Origin: Ophiostoma sp. CBS 140.51
Taxonomy: Eukaryota > Ascomycota > Sordariomycetes > Ophiostomatales > Ophiostomataceae
Assembly: GCA_029298735.1 (NCBI GenBank)
Contig: JANSLP010000027.1
Coordinates: forward strand, 124,001 to 188,000
Direction of reading: 5' to 3'
Length of the DNA stretch: 64,000 bases
This document shows positions 1 through 10,283 of the stretch, piece by piece. The notes below the pieces were generated by a model. It did not search any database, was not told the DNA's origin, and was given only the letters and a program-made list of their open reading frames with translations. The position numbers and the translations under genes were made by a program. Each line of letters starts with the position of its first letter. Position 1 is the first letter of the stretch.

Positions 1-870
1 ACTTCCAGCCCTCCCTTTTCTTCTCTTTCCCCTTTCCCCAGCCTGGACCTCCCATTGTGTACTTGTACCTTCCTTGGACGCTGCTTTCTGTACTTTGCTA
101 CTTCATCAAAACTCTGTACTCCATAAACTTCTCACGAGAATCTCCGCCTCGTCCTCTTTTCTTCTTCTTCTCCTCTTTTTGTCTTTTTTTCTCTCTTGTC
201 GTCTCTCCTCCTCCCTGTCACCTTTCCCATCTCACCACTCGACCGCACATACCACACAGCGGGCCTACCCACTTCTCGATCAGCATCAGCTTTCTTCCCC
301 TGCTACCCGAACAACGGCGTCGCAGCGTCGCACTGTAACGTCTCTTAATTCCAGAAAGCCAGAAAAAGCCAGAAAAAGCCAGGAAAACCAGACTCCCAGG
401 AACGTCGCAGGCAGACGCTGCTAAAATTGAACTGTAAGAAAATAACCTCTTTGCCCACTCTTTTCTCCGTCTCGACTTTCGTTCGAGCTCCTTTTCTTTT
501 TCGTCAGGTTCGCACTCGCTCTCTTCTTCATCTCTCTCCTCTTCACTCTCACTTTTCCTCACTCTCTTCCTCTCCACAACTCTTTCCCCTGGTCTCTCCA
601 ATCTTGCGCCCTGCGAAACGATCTCTCTTGCATCAGCACTTGCGACCGTTTTAGTCAGAGTGTCATTCCTTCTTTTCTACGCCCTTCGTCTCTTTTCTCG
701 TCATCGGCATTGTTTGTTCTGCCGTACCGCCGTTTCCGGGTTCTAGACTTTTCATCTTTGCTCCTTGAGAGCTTCAGCTTTACTCTGAACAAAGAAACTG
801 ACTCCGACAACAACAGCTTCCATCCTTTTCTTTTCCTCTCCCTCAGTCCTAGAAACAACACACCTGCACA
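1..870 (+). promoter_or_regulatory. Pyrimidine-rich upstream region and leader of the acyl-CoA synthetase gene
   Basis: No credible gene is seen here. The plus strand is strongly C/T-rich (long TTCTTC, CTCTTT and CCTCTC tracts), as is common in promoters and 5' leaders of highly expressed filamentous-fungal genes. A short imperfect tandem repeat of the unit AGAAAAAGCC lies at about 350-400. Open frames in this stretch are low-complexity Ser/Leu/Phe-rich and look like by-products of the base bias. The sequence right before the ATG at 871 (CACCTGCACA) is a good fungal start context. Confidence 0.6.
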
Positions 871-2958
871 ATGGTTATCCAGACCACCGCCCCGCGCCTC
901 ACGGCCCGGCCGCCCTTCTCTGTCGAGGTCCCCGGCCAGAAGCCCGCTGAGGGCGAGACCACTATCCGCCGCCACCCCAAGTCCATCCCCGAGATCATCA
1001 GCACTCCCAATGCCGACATCACCACCGTCTACGAGCTCGTCAAGGTCTCGGTTGCCAAGCTCGGCAATGCCAACGCAATGGGCTCGCGCCGTCTGCTGCG
1101 CACCCACCAGGAGACCAAGAAGGTCAAGAAGGTCATTGACGGTGAGGAGCAGCTCGTCGACAAGCAGTGGACCTACTTTGAGCTGAGCGGCTACGAGTAT
1201 ATCACCTACAACGAGTACTTCCGCCGCATAAACCAGATCGGTGCCGGTTTCCGCAAGCTCGGCCTGGTCGCTAGCGACCGCGTCCACATCTTTGCCGCCA
1301 CCAGCGCCAACTGGCTGACCTTCTCCCACGGTGCCGCTACCCAGTCCATGCCCATTGTCACCGCCTACGACACCCTTGGCCAGGAGGGTCTGCGTCACTC
1401 CATGGTCGCGACCAAGGCTAAGGCCATCTTCCTCGACCCCCACCTGCTGCCCATCCTGACCAACGTCCTCAAGGACGCCAGCGAGATCCGCCACGTCATC
1501 TGGAACGACCAGAACCAGGTCAAGCAGGAGCACGTCGACAAGCTCAAGGCTGCCTTCCCCAACATCACCATCCAGAGCTTCGAGGAGCTGATCAAGCTCG
1601 GCGAAGAGAACCCTGTGGACCCCGTCCCGCCCAAGCCCGAGGACCTGTGCTGTATCATGTACACCTCCGGCTCGACCGGTACCCCCAAGGGTGTGCCCCT
1701 GAAGCACAAGAACGTCATCGCCGCCGTCGCCGGTGTCAGCGTTGTTGTCCAACCGTACATTGGCCCTGGTGACGGTCTGCTGACCTACCTGCCCGCCGCC
1801 CACATTCTCGAGTACGTCTTCGAAAACGCTTCGCTCTACTGGGGCTCGACCATGGGCTATGGTAACCCCAAGACCCTGTCCGACGCTTCCGTGCGCAACT
1901 GCAACGGTGACATCAAGGAGTTCCGCCCCAGCGTTCTCGTCGGTGTGCCCGCCGTTTGGGAGATGGTCAAGAAGGGCATTATTGCCAAGGTCAACGCTGG
2001 CAGCCCTGTTGTCCGTTCGCTCTTCTGGGGTGCTATGTGGGCCAAGACTAACCTCATGGCGTCGGGCCTGCCCGGCTCCGGCATTCTTGATGCCATCGTC
2101 TTCAAGAAGATCAAGGAGGCTACCGGTGGCCGTCTCAAGCTGTGCATGAACGGCGGTGGCCCCGTTGCCAAGGAGACCCAGCGCTTCATCTCGATGGCTA
2201 TCTGCCCCATGATTAGCGGCTACGGTCTGACCGAAACCACCGCCATGGGTGTCCTGCAGAACCCCGCCGAGTGGACCACGGACGCTATGGGCTCCATGCC
2301 CGCCTCCGTCGAGTGCAAGCTGGTTGACTTCCCCGATGCCGGCTACTTCTCGACCAACAAACCCCACCCCCAGGGTGAGGTCTGGCTGCGTGGTCCCAGT
2401 GTCATGGACGGCTACTACGAGAACGAGGCCGAGACCGCCGAGGCCATTACCGCCGACGGCTGGTTCAAGACGGGCGACATTGGCGAGTTTGACGACCGCG
2501 GTCACCTGAAGCTGATTGACCGCAAGAAGAACCTGATCAAGACGCTCAACGGTGAATACATTGCCCTCGAGAAGCTCGAGTCCATCTACCGCGCCGCCCA
2601 CGTTGTCGCCAACATTTGCTGCTACGCCGATGCCCAAAAGGCCAAGCCTATCGCGATCATCGTCCCCGCCGAGCCGGCCCTGCTCAAGCTCGCCCAGTCG
2701 ATTGGCGTCACCGGTACTAGCCTCGAGGAGCTCGCCCACAACAAGAAGCTGCAGTCGGCCGTCCTCAAGGAGCTGCAGTCTGCTGGTCGCCAGGGCGGTC
2801 TGTCGGGCATTGAGATTATCGATGGTGTCGTTGTCTCCGACGAGGAGTGGACCCCGCAGAACGGCCTGGTGACGGCTGCGCAGAAGCTCAACCGCCGCGA
2901 CATCCTGAACAAGTTCCGCAAAGAGGTGGATGCTGCCTACGCCGCGGCGTCGAGCTAA
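871..2958 (+). CDS. FAA1: Long-chain fatty acid-CoA ligase (Faa1/Faa4 type)
   Basis: Intronless 695-residue adenylate-forming enzyme that activates long-chain fatty acids to acyl-CoA (fatty acid + ATP + CoA to acyl-CoA + AMP + PPi) for lipid synthesis, import and beta-oxidation. The P-loop-like AMP motif YTSGSTGTPKGV is at residues 264-275, the GYGLTET motif at about 450-456, and the long-chain synthetase signature (DGWFKTGDIGEF followed by IDRKKNLIKT) at about 528-558. Length matches yeast Faa1/Faa4 (about 700). There is no signal peptide, and the C-terminus (AAASS) is not a PTS1, which favours a cytosolic, ER or lipid-droplet pool over a peroxisomal matrix enzyme. The start is supported by the leader context and by conserved-looking N-terminal sequence immediately after it. 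The Faa1 versus Faa4 assignment is not resolvable here because most filamentous fungi carry a single orthologue. Confidence 0.93.
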   Translation: MVIQTTAPRLTARPPFSVEVPGQKPAEGETTIRRHPKSIPEIISTPNADITTVYELVKVSVAKLGNANAMGSRRLLRTHQETKKVKKVIDGEEQLVDKQWTYFELSGYEYITYNEYFRRINQIGAGFRKLGLVASDRVHIFAATSANWLTFSHGAATQSMPIVTAYDTLGQEGLRHSMVATKAKAIFLDPHLLPILTNVLKDASEIRHVIWNDQNQVKQEHVDKLKAAFPNITIQSFEELIKLGEENPVDPVPPKPEDLCCIMYTSGSTGTPKGVPLKHKNVIAAVAGVSVVVQPYIGPGDGLLTYLPAAHILEYVFENASLYWGSTMGYGNPKTLSDASVRNCNGDIKEFRPSVLVGVPAVWEMVKKGIIAKVNAGSPVVRSLFWGAMWAKTNLMASGLPGSGILDAIVFKKIKEATGGRLKLCMNGGGPVAKETQRFISMAICPMISGYGLTETTAMGVLQNPAEWTTDAMGSMPASVECKLVDFPDAGYFSTNKPHPQGEVWLRGPSVMDGYYENEAETAEAITADGWFKTGDIGEFDDRGHLKLIDRKKNLIKTLNGEYIALEKLESIYRAAHVVANICCYADAQKAKPIAIIVPAEPALLKLAQSIGVTGTSLEELAHNKKLQSAVLKELQSAGRQGGLSGIEIIDGVVVSDEEWTPQNGLVTAAQKLNRRDILNKFRKEVDAAYAAASS

Positions 2959-3676
2959 GCATTCTCTCTTTCGCGAGACTGTTCTTGTTGGAATTACTGC
3001 GTCGTGTCTTGTTTTTATAGTTTCCTTTTTCGTCTATTTCCTTTTCTGTTGATTCCCTACTTTTACGTGTGTTTTTTTTTCTTTCTGGATGGGGGCATGG
3101 GTTCCTTTTTTTTCGAAGATATCTCTTTTCTTTTTTCTTGGTTATCTACCTGCTACCTCTCTCTCCTTCTACGGTTTTGGATATGTTGAGTGTGTTTCTC
3201 TTTTTGGAATATGTAGCTTTCCCTAGCAGTAATACACTTTTCTCTGGTGCTTTGATCGTCCTACCATGTTTACCATTAACATGTCGTGACCAAATTGGAG
3301 ACCTTTGTGCTGGTTGCACACTGTCCGTCCAATCTATATAAAACGGCCCTCGAGGTAGCCGGGCGGCATCACCCGCGGGCGTGTACAAGCACATGTACAT
3401 CCCTCCTACGTACGTGGACGAATGCGCTCAATGGATACGGCACAGAATATCAAAATATAATACAAAGAAGCCACCATAGTAGAACGTAACATCACCATTG
3501 CATTGGAAACAGTAGCAGGTGTACCAGAATAGCATAAAAACATTGAGTATGACTTTGTATGAAAGGCGGAAAATGAAGTACAAAGGTAAAGTATAAAAAT
3601 AAAGCATCAAGTATCAAGCCAAAGAATAACGCCCGTCTGCCTCCTTTCGTCGTCGTTGTCGTCGACTGCAACGAAA
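2959..3676. other. Convergent spacer (3' UTRs)
   Basis: T-rich on the side of the acyl-CoA synthetase stop and A-rich on the NCS-1 side, as expected for two converging 3' UTRs. No coding potential or RNA gene is recognised. Confidence 0.6.
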
Positions 3677-4669
3677 CTACACCAACCCGTCGTACAACGA
3701 CAGAGCCGAGACAATCGTTTCGTCGCGCTTGCTGCCCTCCTTGAACTCGTCCATGTCGAGGCTGCCGTTTTCGTCCTTGTCCATCATCCGGAAGATTTTC
3801 TTAACACGCTTCTCGGGTGTGTCTTCGTCCTCGGGGAGTTTGACCATGGAGCCGACCTGCAAATGTTAGCGAGCGACGACCACGACGACCGCACCCGACC
3901 ATTGACCGACCGAAGGGAGGTCATGGGAGGGCGTGGGAGGAGGGGGGAGGGGAGGAGGTTAAAACAGGGACAGCCACGGGGCGGCCGCGGGGCGACCGCA
4001 GGGAGGACAAAACTCACCATTTTGTAGATGGCCTCGACAATCTTTAGCATTTCGTCGTAGCTGATCTTGCCGTCGCCGTCAATGTCGTAGAGCTGGAACG
4101 CCCAGTCGAGCTTGTCTTCCATTTTACCACGCGAGGTGACGGAGAGGGCGACGATGAATTCCTTGAACTCAATAGTACCGGACTTATCCGAGTCAAAGAC
4201 GTTGAAGACGTAGTCCGCAAACGAGGACGGATCGCCAAAGGGGAAGAACTGGCGGTAAATCTTTTGGAACTCGTCCTTTGTGAGCATGCCGGAGGGGCAG
4301 TCGCGGAGGAAGCCTAGAAGAGTTAGCGACGAGGCCGAGCGAAGCGAGACCGAAGTCAAGCAAGGGGGAAGAAGAGCACCGCGGTCGCAAGCACAGCGAG
4401 GACCAAAAACATACCCTTGTACCACTGCTGAAGCTCCTTCTTATCAAAATGTGTCGACTTTTGCAGCTCTGCCAGTTGCTCCTGGGAAAGTTTTGACTGT
4501 CTGGAGGAGAGGTTAGCATGTGGTTCAACTCAGAGGCGGACGGTGACCCGGCCGGTTGTGTCGCGCGACACTGCGGGGTCATTTGTCCGGAGGGTTGTTT
4601 CCCCCGAACATGAGACCCGGAACGAGCCGCGGAACGTGGGGAGCAAGTAGAGACGTACGATTTGCCCAT
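3677..4669 (-). CDS. NCS1: Neuronal calcium sensor 1 (frequenin, NCS-1/Frq1)
   Basis: EF-hand calcium sensor of 190 residues, exactly the family length. It regulates the phosphatidylinositol 4-kinase Pik1 in yeast and calcium signalling in filamentous fungi, and is anchored to Golgi and plasma membrane by N-myristoylation. Four exons reconstruct it: 4659-4669, 4415-4500, 4018-4313 and 3677-3856. Introns (158, 101 and 161 nt) start GTACGT, GTATGT and GTGAGT, end in AG, and each has a CTAAC-type branch site. The spliced N-terminus MGKSQSKLSQEQ carries the Gly2 myristoylation signal. EF-hand 1 is degenerate (Cys-Pro-Ser-Gly loop, as in all NCS proteins). EF-hands 2-4 are canonical, with loops starting at DSDKSGTIEF, DIDGDGKISY and DKDENGSLDM. 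The first coding exon is only 11 nt, so automated gene finders may miss the true start. Confidence 0.95.
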
Positions 4670-5590
4670 TGTGGCGGTCTGTCTAGTCTATTCCGTCTGT
4701 ATCAAGAGTTTATTCGTGTGGAATCGCCGTCGGCGGGTCGGTATGGTCTACCTCGCGACGCTGCTGGTCATGCGCTGCGCCGGGCCAGCCGCTTGATGTC
4801 CGGGGTGGTATGAAGGAACCGTCGAGTCGCTTTTGGAAGGATTCGATCGTCAGGGAAGACACGCGAGGTGTTCTCGTCGTCGGCGAAGGGGATGATATCG
4901 AGGAGTTTCGCAAAGTTCGCTGGGTACCTCGAGAGATCGTCTTTGGAGAGAGAACAACAGATGTAAGCGGCCAAACTAGGAGATGGTGGGGAAGAAAGCA
5001 AAAGGGACCGTTGACCTGTCCAGGAAGGGATGTACAAGTAGAGGTAGAGAGGGAGGAGGGGAAAAGAAAACGGTGATGTTTTGCGCAGCCGTTTTTTCAC
5101 TCTGTTGTCCCTGAAGGTGCTCTGGCGGCGTTTAACGTCGTCGCAGATGCGTAATATGTGTGGAAGGGGCCAGGGGTGAGGAAGGAGGGAGGAGAGGGGG
5201 GGAGGGAATGAGCACACGAGGGAGGGAACGGGGGGCAGGAGGCACGGGCTAAAGTCCAAAACGTGGGAAAGGAGGAGCCCGTCGTCGTCGTCGTCTTACC
5301 GGTCAGCTTTGTTTTTCAGTCTTCTGCGTCGTCGAGGAAGTGTGCGTGTGCGTTCCTTCCTGTTCGCAATTCTGAGACGAGGAAAGAGTTGTGAGGGAGT
5401 AGGAAGGCGGGAGAAGGAGAAAGAGGCAGGAGCAAGGGGATGAAATGGAGGGGCTCTCTCTTTGCCTCGACGAGGGTACACGAGTACGAAGCTGATTATT
5501 AGGAGCAAAGAGTGTGTATTACGGGGAGGGGAAGGTAGACAAGGGGGAAGGAGCCACTGGGCGACCACTGAGCGGACGTTCTGGGCGGCC

Positions 5591-5619
5591 ACTGGACCAC
5601 TGGACCACTGGACCACTGG
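5591..5619. repeat. Tandem repeat of 8-bp unit ACTGGACC
   Basis: Three perfect copies of ACTGGACC and a partial fourth (ACTGG) in direct tandem, visible by eye. It lies in non-coding DNA about 950 bp upstream of the NCS-1 start. Confidence 0.85.
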
Positions 5620-8124
5620 GCTGGGCGGGTCGGTTTTCGCCGTAGCGCAAAAAGGGTATTAAAACGATCCGCCACCAGCTAGGAAGCTGCGCCGGCTCAA
5701 CAGCACTGACGGCACTGAACTGCACTAACAGAACAAGGTCAAGCAGCAAAGCAAGCTGCAAAAAGCAAAACTGGCTGCCTGCCACCAACGTCCATCACAA
5801 CGGTCTGCCATTCGCTGCAAAGTTCCGGAGGCACTTGGAGGATCTAGAAAATGAAAAATAAAACGGGGAATGGAAGGGACCTGCTAGGGCAATTGGAAAT
5901 GGTGTTGCCTGTTTAGGGACTCAATGGGCGACGACCGGGCCAGACCTCGGCCAGCGCCCGTTCTGGAGTGCTCAATCACTTACATTACGTCGTATCAGAT
6001 CCAGGTATATCTTGCTTTGTCGGAGGCCTGGTGGCGCTTCTTTGTTGAGCCTTTGGGGTATTCGAGTTCCAGCAATGCCGGGAGGGCTTCTGTTCCTTTT
6101 TGACTCTTTTTTCTTTTTTGCCCTTTTGCACTCTGGGTGTTCCTACCCTTTTTGCTCTTATGTCACTGGCCGGGTGCTGCGGCGGCTTCTAAGCTTGTTA
6201 GTTTGGTGACTTTGCGTCTTGGCGTGTGACACTGGTGTTGGTAAAAGTGGAAGGAGGCGGAAGACACAATGGAATAATATCAGCGCAAGCGCCGGGAGAG
6301 AGCTCTTTGCGCAGGCGGCAAGAGCAGTTCTCCGTATTTTTGAGACAATTGGAAGGCACGCACATACGACGTACAACTGCGTCAATTGAATTGACGGCTG
6401 TCACACAGGACAAGATAGAACGGCAGGCGCGATCGAGGGTCCTGAGATCGAGGTGTCAGGTCAGGGCCAGGTCGCGTCAGGCCTCTTTGTTTCAATTGTT
6501 TCGATTAGAGGTGGCGTCTCCACGTATTCCGATCGATTGGATTGGAGGGTGTGGACAGGAAAACGGGGTTGTTGACGCAATATGTAGACTGTCGTCGTGT
6601 ATCTCTGTACCTGTATCTGCCCCTGTATCGTGGATGACGAGTGGGCTTGAAACAGCCGTAGAGAACGTGCCTCAAGTAAGGACAAGGTACAAAAAGTAGA
6701 AGAAGTCGCAGGTCGATTTGATTCCAGCTTTGGTGGTCTGGGCAAAAGCTCTTGCCCGATGTAGTGGACTTGGCTTTTTCCTTATAGTAGTCTCACAAGA
6801 ACCTTTGTGCCCAAGTAGCGCCTTCCCGCAACTTATATATCAATCCATCGTGCCTGCCATGATGATGCTCGCGGAGCACAGATTAGAGAGAACAAGAGTC
6901 AAAAACAGAAGGAGCATTAGAGTTTGGAGAAACACCGCAAAAATGCCTTTCCAGCAATTGAATACATACAATAACCCCTCAAACAGGGAAGGCACGAGCC
7001 CGACCGCAGATGCAAGACGAGAGCAAGATCGACTCAGCCACTGTCCCAAACTGTCCCAAACGGGAAAGAGGACGTAAAAGAGGCGACAGCTAAAGACGGC
7101 ACTCACGACCATTGTTGTCTACCGACAAGAAAGACAAAAAGTACAAATTACACACTTGGTGTGGCTGTGTAGACGAATGCCAATGCGCTGTCAATGGTTT
7201 TTCTCTTTGCGACTTGTTTTGGTGTAATAATTGAGAAAGCTGGTATGTACTCTTGATTTTCTGCCATCCTATGCGATCAGCGACGATAGCATCGCCTGGG
7301 TCGTGCCTTCCGCTTGTTCTCGTTACCGAAGTGGTCGCACGACGGGGCAAAAAGAGAGAAAGAGGGAAGGAGCTAAGCCGCCGGACGCTCAGTGTGAAAA
7401 GGGGGCAGAGGAAGCCCAAAAATCTGCCGGGCGCAAAAGAAGAAGACTGCGGACAATACCATTACCATTTACGCGATAGTTTGCGATCGATGCCAACGCA
7501 CATGACATCGACCCAATAGACGACATGAGGAAAGGCCCCCTTGACCGAACGACGACTGTTGCCTTCGAGCAGGCCCCCAGCCTCACAATTACCTCAAGAT
7601 GCTCGAGATGCATAATTCATGACTTTTCAAAAGAAGCGGAGTTGGCCGGAGTCGAAAAGGCCACTCTCAAAACAAGCGGAAGGACACGGAGACCTCTCGA
7701 GAGATCGCGGGATCATGGCAATGGATTGCAGCCTGGTCAGACCGGAGGAACGAGTAAGAAAAGTATCGAGAATGGATCGCAAAAGACTGGAGCAGGGTTC
7801 AATCTTTAACAATTGCTGACAGGCGACCATTGACGACCGTTGGATCCTTTCATGGCTACTCTCGACCAGTTTTGGTGTGGAAAGCAAGGCCCGGGACTTT
7901 CTAACGCCCGAGCCAGCCAAAATCCAGCCAAAACGTCGGGCCATAGCAATATCCGGTCTCTGTCGACAGCAACATCGACTACAATCATTGACCCGATGAA
8001 CAAAGAATGGACGACCGACAACAATCCGGGCTGCCGGACTCTAAAAAGCATAAAAGAGAGAAGAGGCGCCGTCAATTGATGTCATGAAGCAGAAGTAGAA
8101 TAACATCAACAAAATTTGCATCTA

Positions 8125-8142
8125 CAACAACAACAACAACAA
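8125..8142 (+). repeat. (CAA)6 microsatellite in the 5' leader
   Basis: Six CAA triplets end 9 bp before the ATG at 8152. CAA-rich unstructured leaders are typical of efficiently translated fungal mRNAs. The repeat could extend the frame upstream only from a TTG, so it is read as leader. Confidence 0.85.
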
Positions 8143-8151
8143 CACCCCACA

Positions 8152-9867
8152 ATGTCCAAGACATACGACGTCATTGTTGCGGGCGCTGGCCCCATTGGCC
8201 TCTTTCTGGCCGGTGAGCTGGCTCTTGCCGGTGCTTCAGTGCTCGTTCTTGAACGTGACGCCGTACGTGATGCCGAGGGAACCGCTCTCAAGGCCGCGCC
8301 CCTGGGCTTCCGCGGCATCAACACACTGACACTCGAGTGTCTGTCTCGCCGTGGCCTCCTGGACGCCGTCTTTCCCGCCGACAAGGCCAATCTCAAGGGC
8401 CTGATGAAGGACCGGAGTGGTGGCCCTCCCAAGGGTCCCGGTGGCCCTGGCAGTCCTCCAAAAGGTCCCAAGGGTCCGCCCGCGTCGGTTGGCATTTTCA
8501 AAAAGACAGAGGGCATGCAGTTCGGCGGCCACTTTGCTGGCATGTTCTTTAACGCCAACAAGATTGATTTCGGCCGCTGGAAGTACCGTGTCAACGGCCC
8601 CGGTATGGTCCCTGGGCCCACGACCATGGCCACCGTCGAGACCGTCTACGGCGAGCGGGCCGCCAAGTTGGGCGTCGAGGTGCTCTACAACCACACCCTG
8701 GCCAAGATTGTCGAGGGTAACGAGGAGGGCAGCGACAAGGTCGTGGTCAATGTGACCGACAAGGCGGACGACTCGACCAAGTCCTTCGCAGGCCGCTGGC
8801 TGGTCGGCTGTGACGGTGGCCAGAGCATTGTGCGCCGCACCGCCGGTTTCCGCGTCGAGGGCTCCGAGCCCAAGTTTACCGGCTACGCCATGCGCTGCGA
8901 CATTACCAATGCCGACAAGCTCACGCCCGGGTTCACAGTGACGGACGGTGGGCTGTACATTGCGGGTGCCTTTGGCGACACTGTGTATCTGATGGACGCC
9001 GATGGCGGTTCCTTTGACCGCAAGCAAGAGCTGACGATTGAGCACCTGCAAACCGTCCTGACCCGCGTCACACGCGTCCCCGAGGTCAAGATTACCGAGC
9101 TACGTGTGGCTACATCCTTTACGGATCGCTGCCGCCATGCCATGCATTACCGCCGTGGCCGTGTCCTGCTGGCGGGCGATGCGGCGCACACGCACGCCAC
9201 GTTTGGCGCACAGGGCATGAACCTGGGCATGGGCGATGCCATGAACTTGGGCTGGAAGCTGGCCTCCACTATCCGCCAGGAGGCTGCTACGTGTGCCGTT
9301 GATTTTGATCTTCTCTCCACGTACGATAGTGAACGCTTCCCCGTGGCCGAGCAGGTGCTTGAAATGTCCCGCGCGCAGTCCATGGCGTTTGTGCCCGACG
9401 TCTATGGCCGTGCTGTGCGGTCCATGTTCCAGCGGACCATCAACACCGTCGACGGTGCCAACCTGTTTATTGGTCTGTTCTGGGGCCTGTCCCAGAAATA
9501 TGACTTGGGTAACGGACAAAAGCACCCGCTCGTCGGTCTCAGTGCCCCCGACTTTGTGCTCGACGGCAAGGACGAGAACGACGATGAGAGTCTGGCGAGC
9601 CCGCGGTTGAACCACCACCTGGCCAAGGGCCATGGTCTGCTTGTTGATCTCACCAAAGATGGCAACCCTTTCCTCAATGAGTTGCTCAAGACTGGTGGCT
9701 ACAGTGGCCGTGTGGACTACCTGGCTGCTCCCACAGTGGCGGCCAAACGTGAACTGCAGGCTTTCTTGGTCCGGCCGGACGGCATTGTGGCCTGGGCTGT
9801 GGACGAGGGCGAGGAGGTCGATACCAACGCTCTCAAGGCTGAGCTGGCTCGCTGGTTTGCTTTTTAA
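8152..9867 (+). CDS. FAD-dependent aromatic-ring hydroxylase-type monooxygenase
   Basis: Intronless 571-residue flavoprotein of the PheA/TfdB/MhpA group A monooxygenase family (FAD_binding_3), which uses NAD(P)H and O2 to hydroxylate phenolic or polyketide aromatic substrates. The dinucleotide-binding GAGPIG is at residues 11-16, followed by an acidic E-R-D end of beta-2 (about 34-36). The DG motif (VGCDGGQSIVRR) is at about 217-228 and the GD motif (LLAGDAAHTHATFGAQGMN) at about 336-354. The C-terminal thioredoxin-like extension typical of phenol hydroxylases is present (about 465-571). Residues ~88-113 hold an unusual Gly-Pro-Lys-rich, collagen-like segment. No other secondary-metabolism gene is adjacent, so a degradative or detoxifying role is a guess; the substrate cannot be read from sequence. 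Confidence 0.85.
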   Translation: MSKTYDVIVAGAGPIGLFLAGELALAGASVLVLERDAVRDAEGTALKAAPLGFRGINTLTLECLSRRGLLDAVFPADKANLKGLMKDRSGGPPKGPGGPGSPPKGPKGPPASVGIFKKTEGMQFGGHFAGMFFNANKIDFGRWKYRVNGPGMVPGPTTMATVETVYGERAAKLGVEVLYNHTLAKIVEGNEEGSDKVVVNVTDKADDSTKSFAGRWLVGCDGGQSIVRRTAGFRVEGSEPKFTGYAMRCDITNADKLTPGFTVTDGGLYIAGAFGDTVYLMDADGGSFDRKQELTIEHLQTVLTRVTRVPEVKITELRVATSFTDRCRHAMHYRRGRVLLAGDAAHTHATFGAQGMNLGMGDAMNLGWKLASTIRQEAATCAVDFDLLSTYDSERFPVAEQVLEMSRAQSMAFVPDVYGRAVRSMFQRTINTVDGANLFIGLFWGLSQKYDLGNGQKHPLVGLSAPDFVLDGKDENDDESLASPRLNHHLAKGHGLLVDLTKDGNPFLNELLKTGGYSGRVDYLAAPTVAAKRELQAFLVRPDGIVAWAVDEGEEVDTNALKAELARWFAF

Positions 9868-10283
9868 GAAGTGGTGCTTGGATACTTTATTTGTGGTTAA
9901 ATATTAGGGCGTTAATTGGGGCGTCCTTGCGTTTTGTTTACTTATTGTTTGACTTTTGTAATGTGTCACATCTCACGCAGCGATCGCCACTCTATTTACT
10001 TTCAGTCACTTTCAACTTTGAATATAATGAAGCGTAATTCATTTTAGGACACCATTTAGTCTGTATCTTCAACGTGAATGACAAAACACAAATGTAAACG
10101 AGAGAAACACAGAAAGTGATAGGATGCAATGTAAACAAAAGACAGACAACAACAAAAAACAAAGAGATATGATATAGACACGATGAAAGACAATAAACAC
10201 CAGCAAATAAAAAGTAAACCCGGCCCACTCCAATACCATATAACGTAACCTTCATTCCATTTTCTTTTCCTCTTTCATCACTC
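9868..10283. other. Convergent spacer
   Basis: A/T-rich 3'-UTR-like spacer between the monooxygenase (+) and Cdc45 (-). Nothing else is recognised. Confidence 0.6.

Larger units (their letters stand above)
4670..8151. other. Gene-free 3.5-kb divergent intergenic region
   Basis: No convincing gene is seen on either strand; the open frames are short, low in complexity and lack family resemblance. The first ~1 kb (4670-5700) is pyrimidine-rich on the minus strand and probably contains the long promoter and leader of NCS-1; a GTAAGA donor on the minus strand near 5300 could mark a 5'-UTR intron. The right end is the promoter of the flavin monooxygenase. A TATA-like CATAAAAG lies near 8049, about 100 bp before its ATG. 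Small tandem repeats are listed separately. Confidence 0.5.

Noticed and set aside
655..2739. 694-codon open frame on the minus strand
   Set aside because: Exact antisense of the acyl-CoA synthetase; a shadow produced by C/G-ending codons, with Gly/Leu/Val-Asp repeats and no family motif.
4768..5259. Minus-strand frame upstream of NCS-1 containing a fairly normal-looking 60-codon stretch
   Set aside because: It has no ATG (opens from TTG), no family resemblance, and ends ~100 nt before the NCS-1 start; best read as leader sequence.
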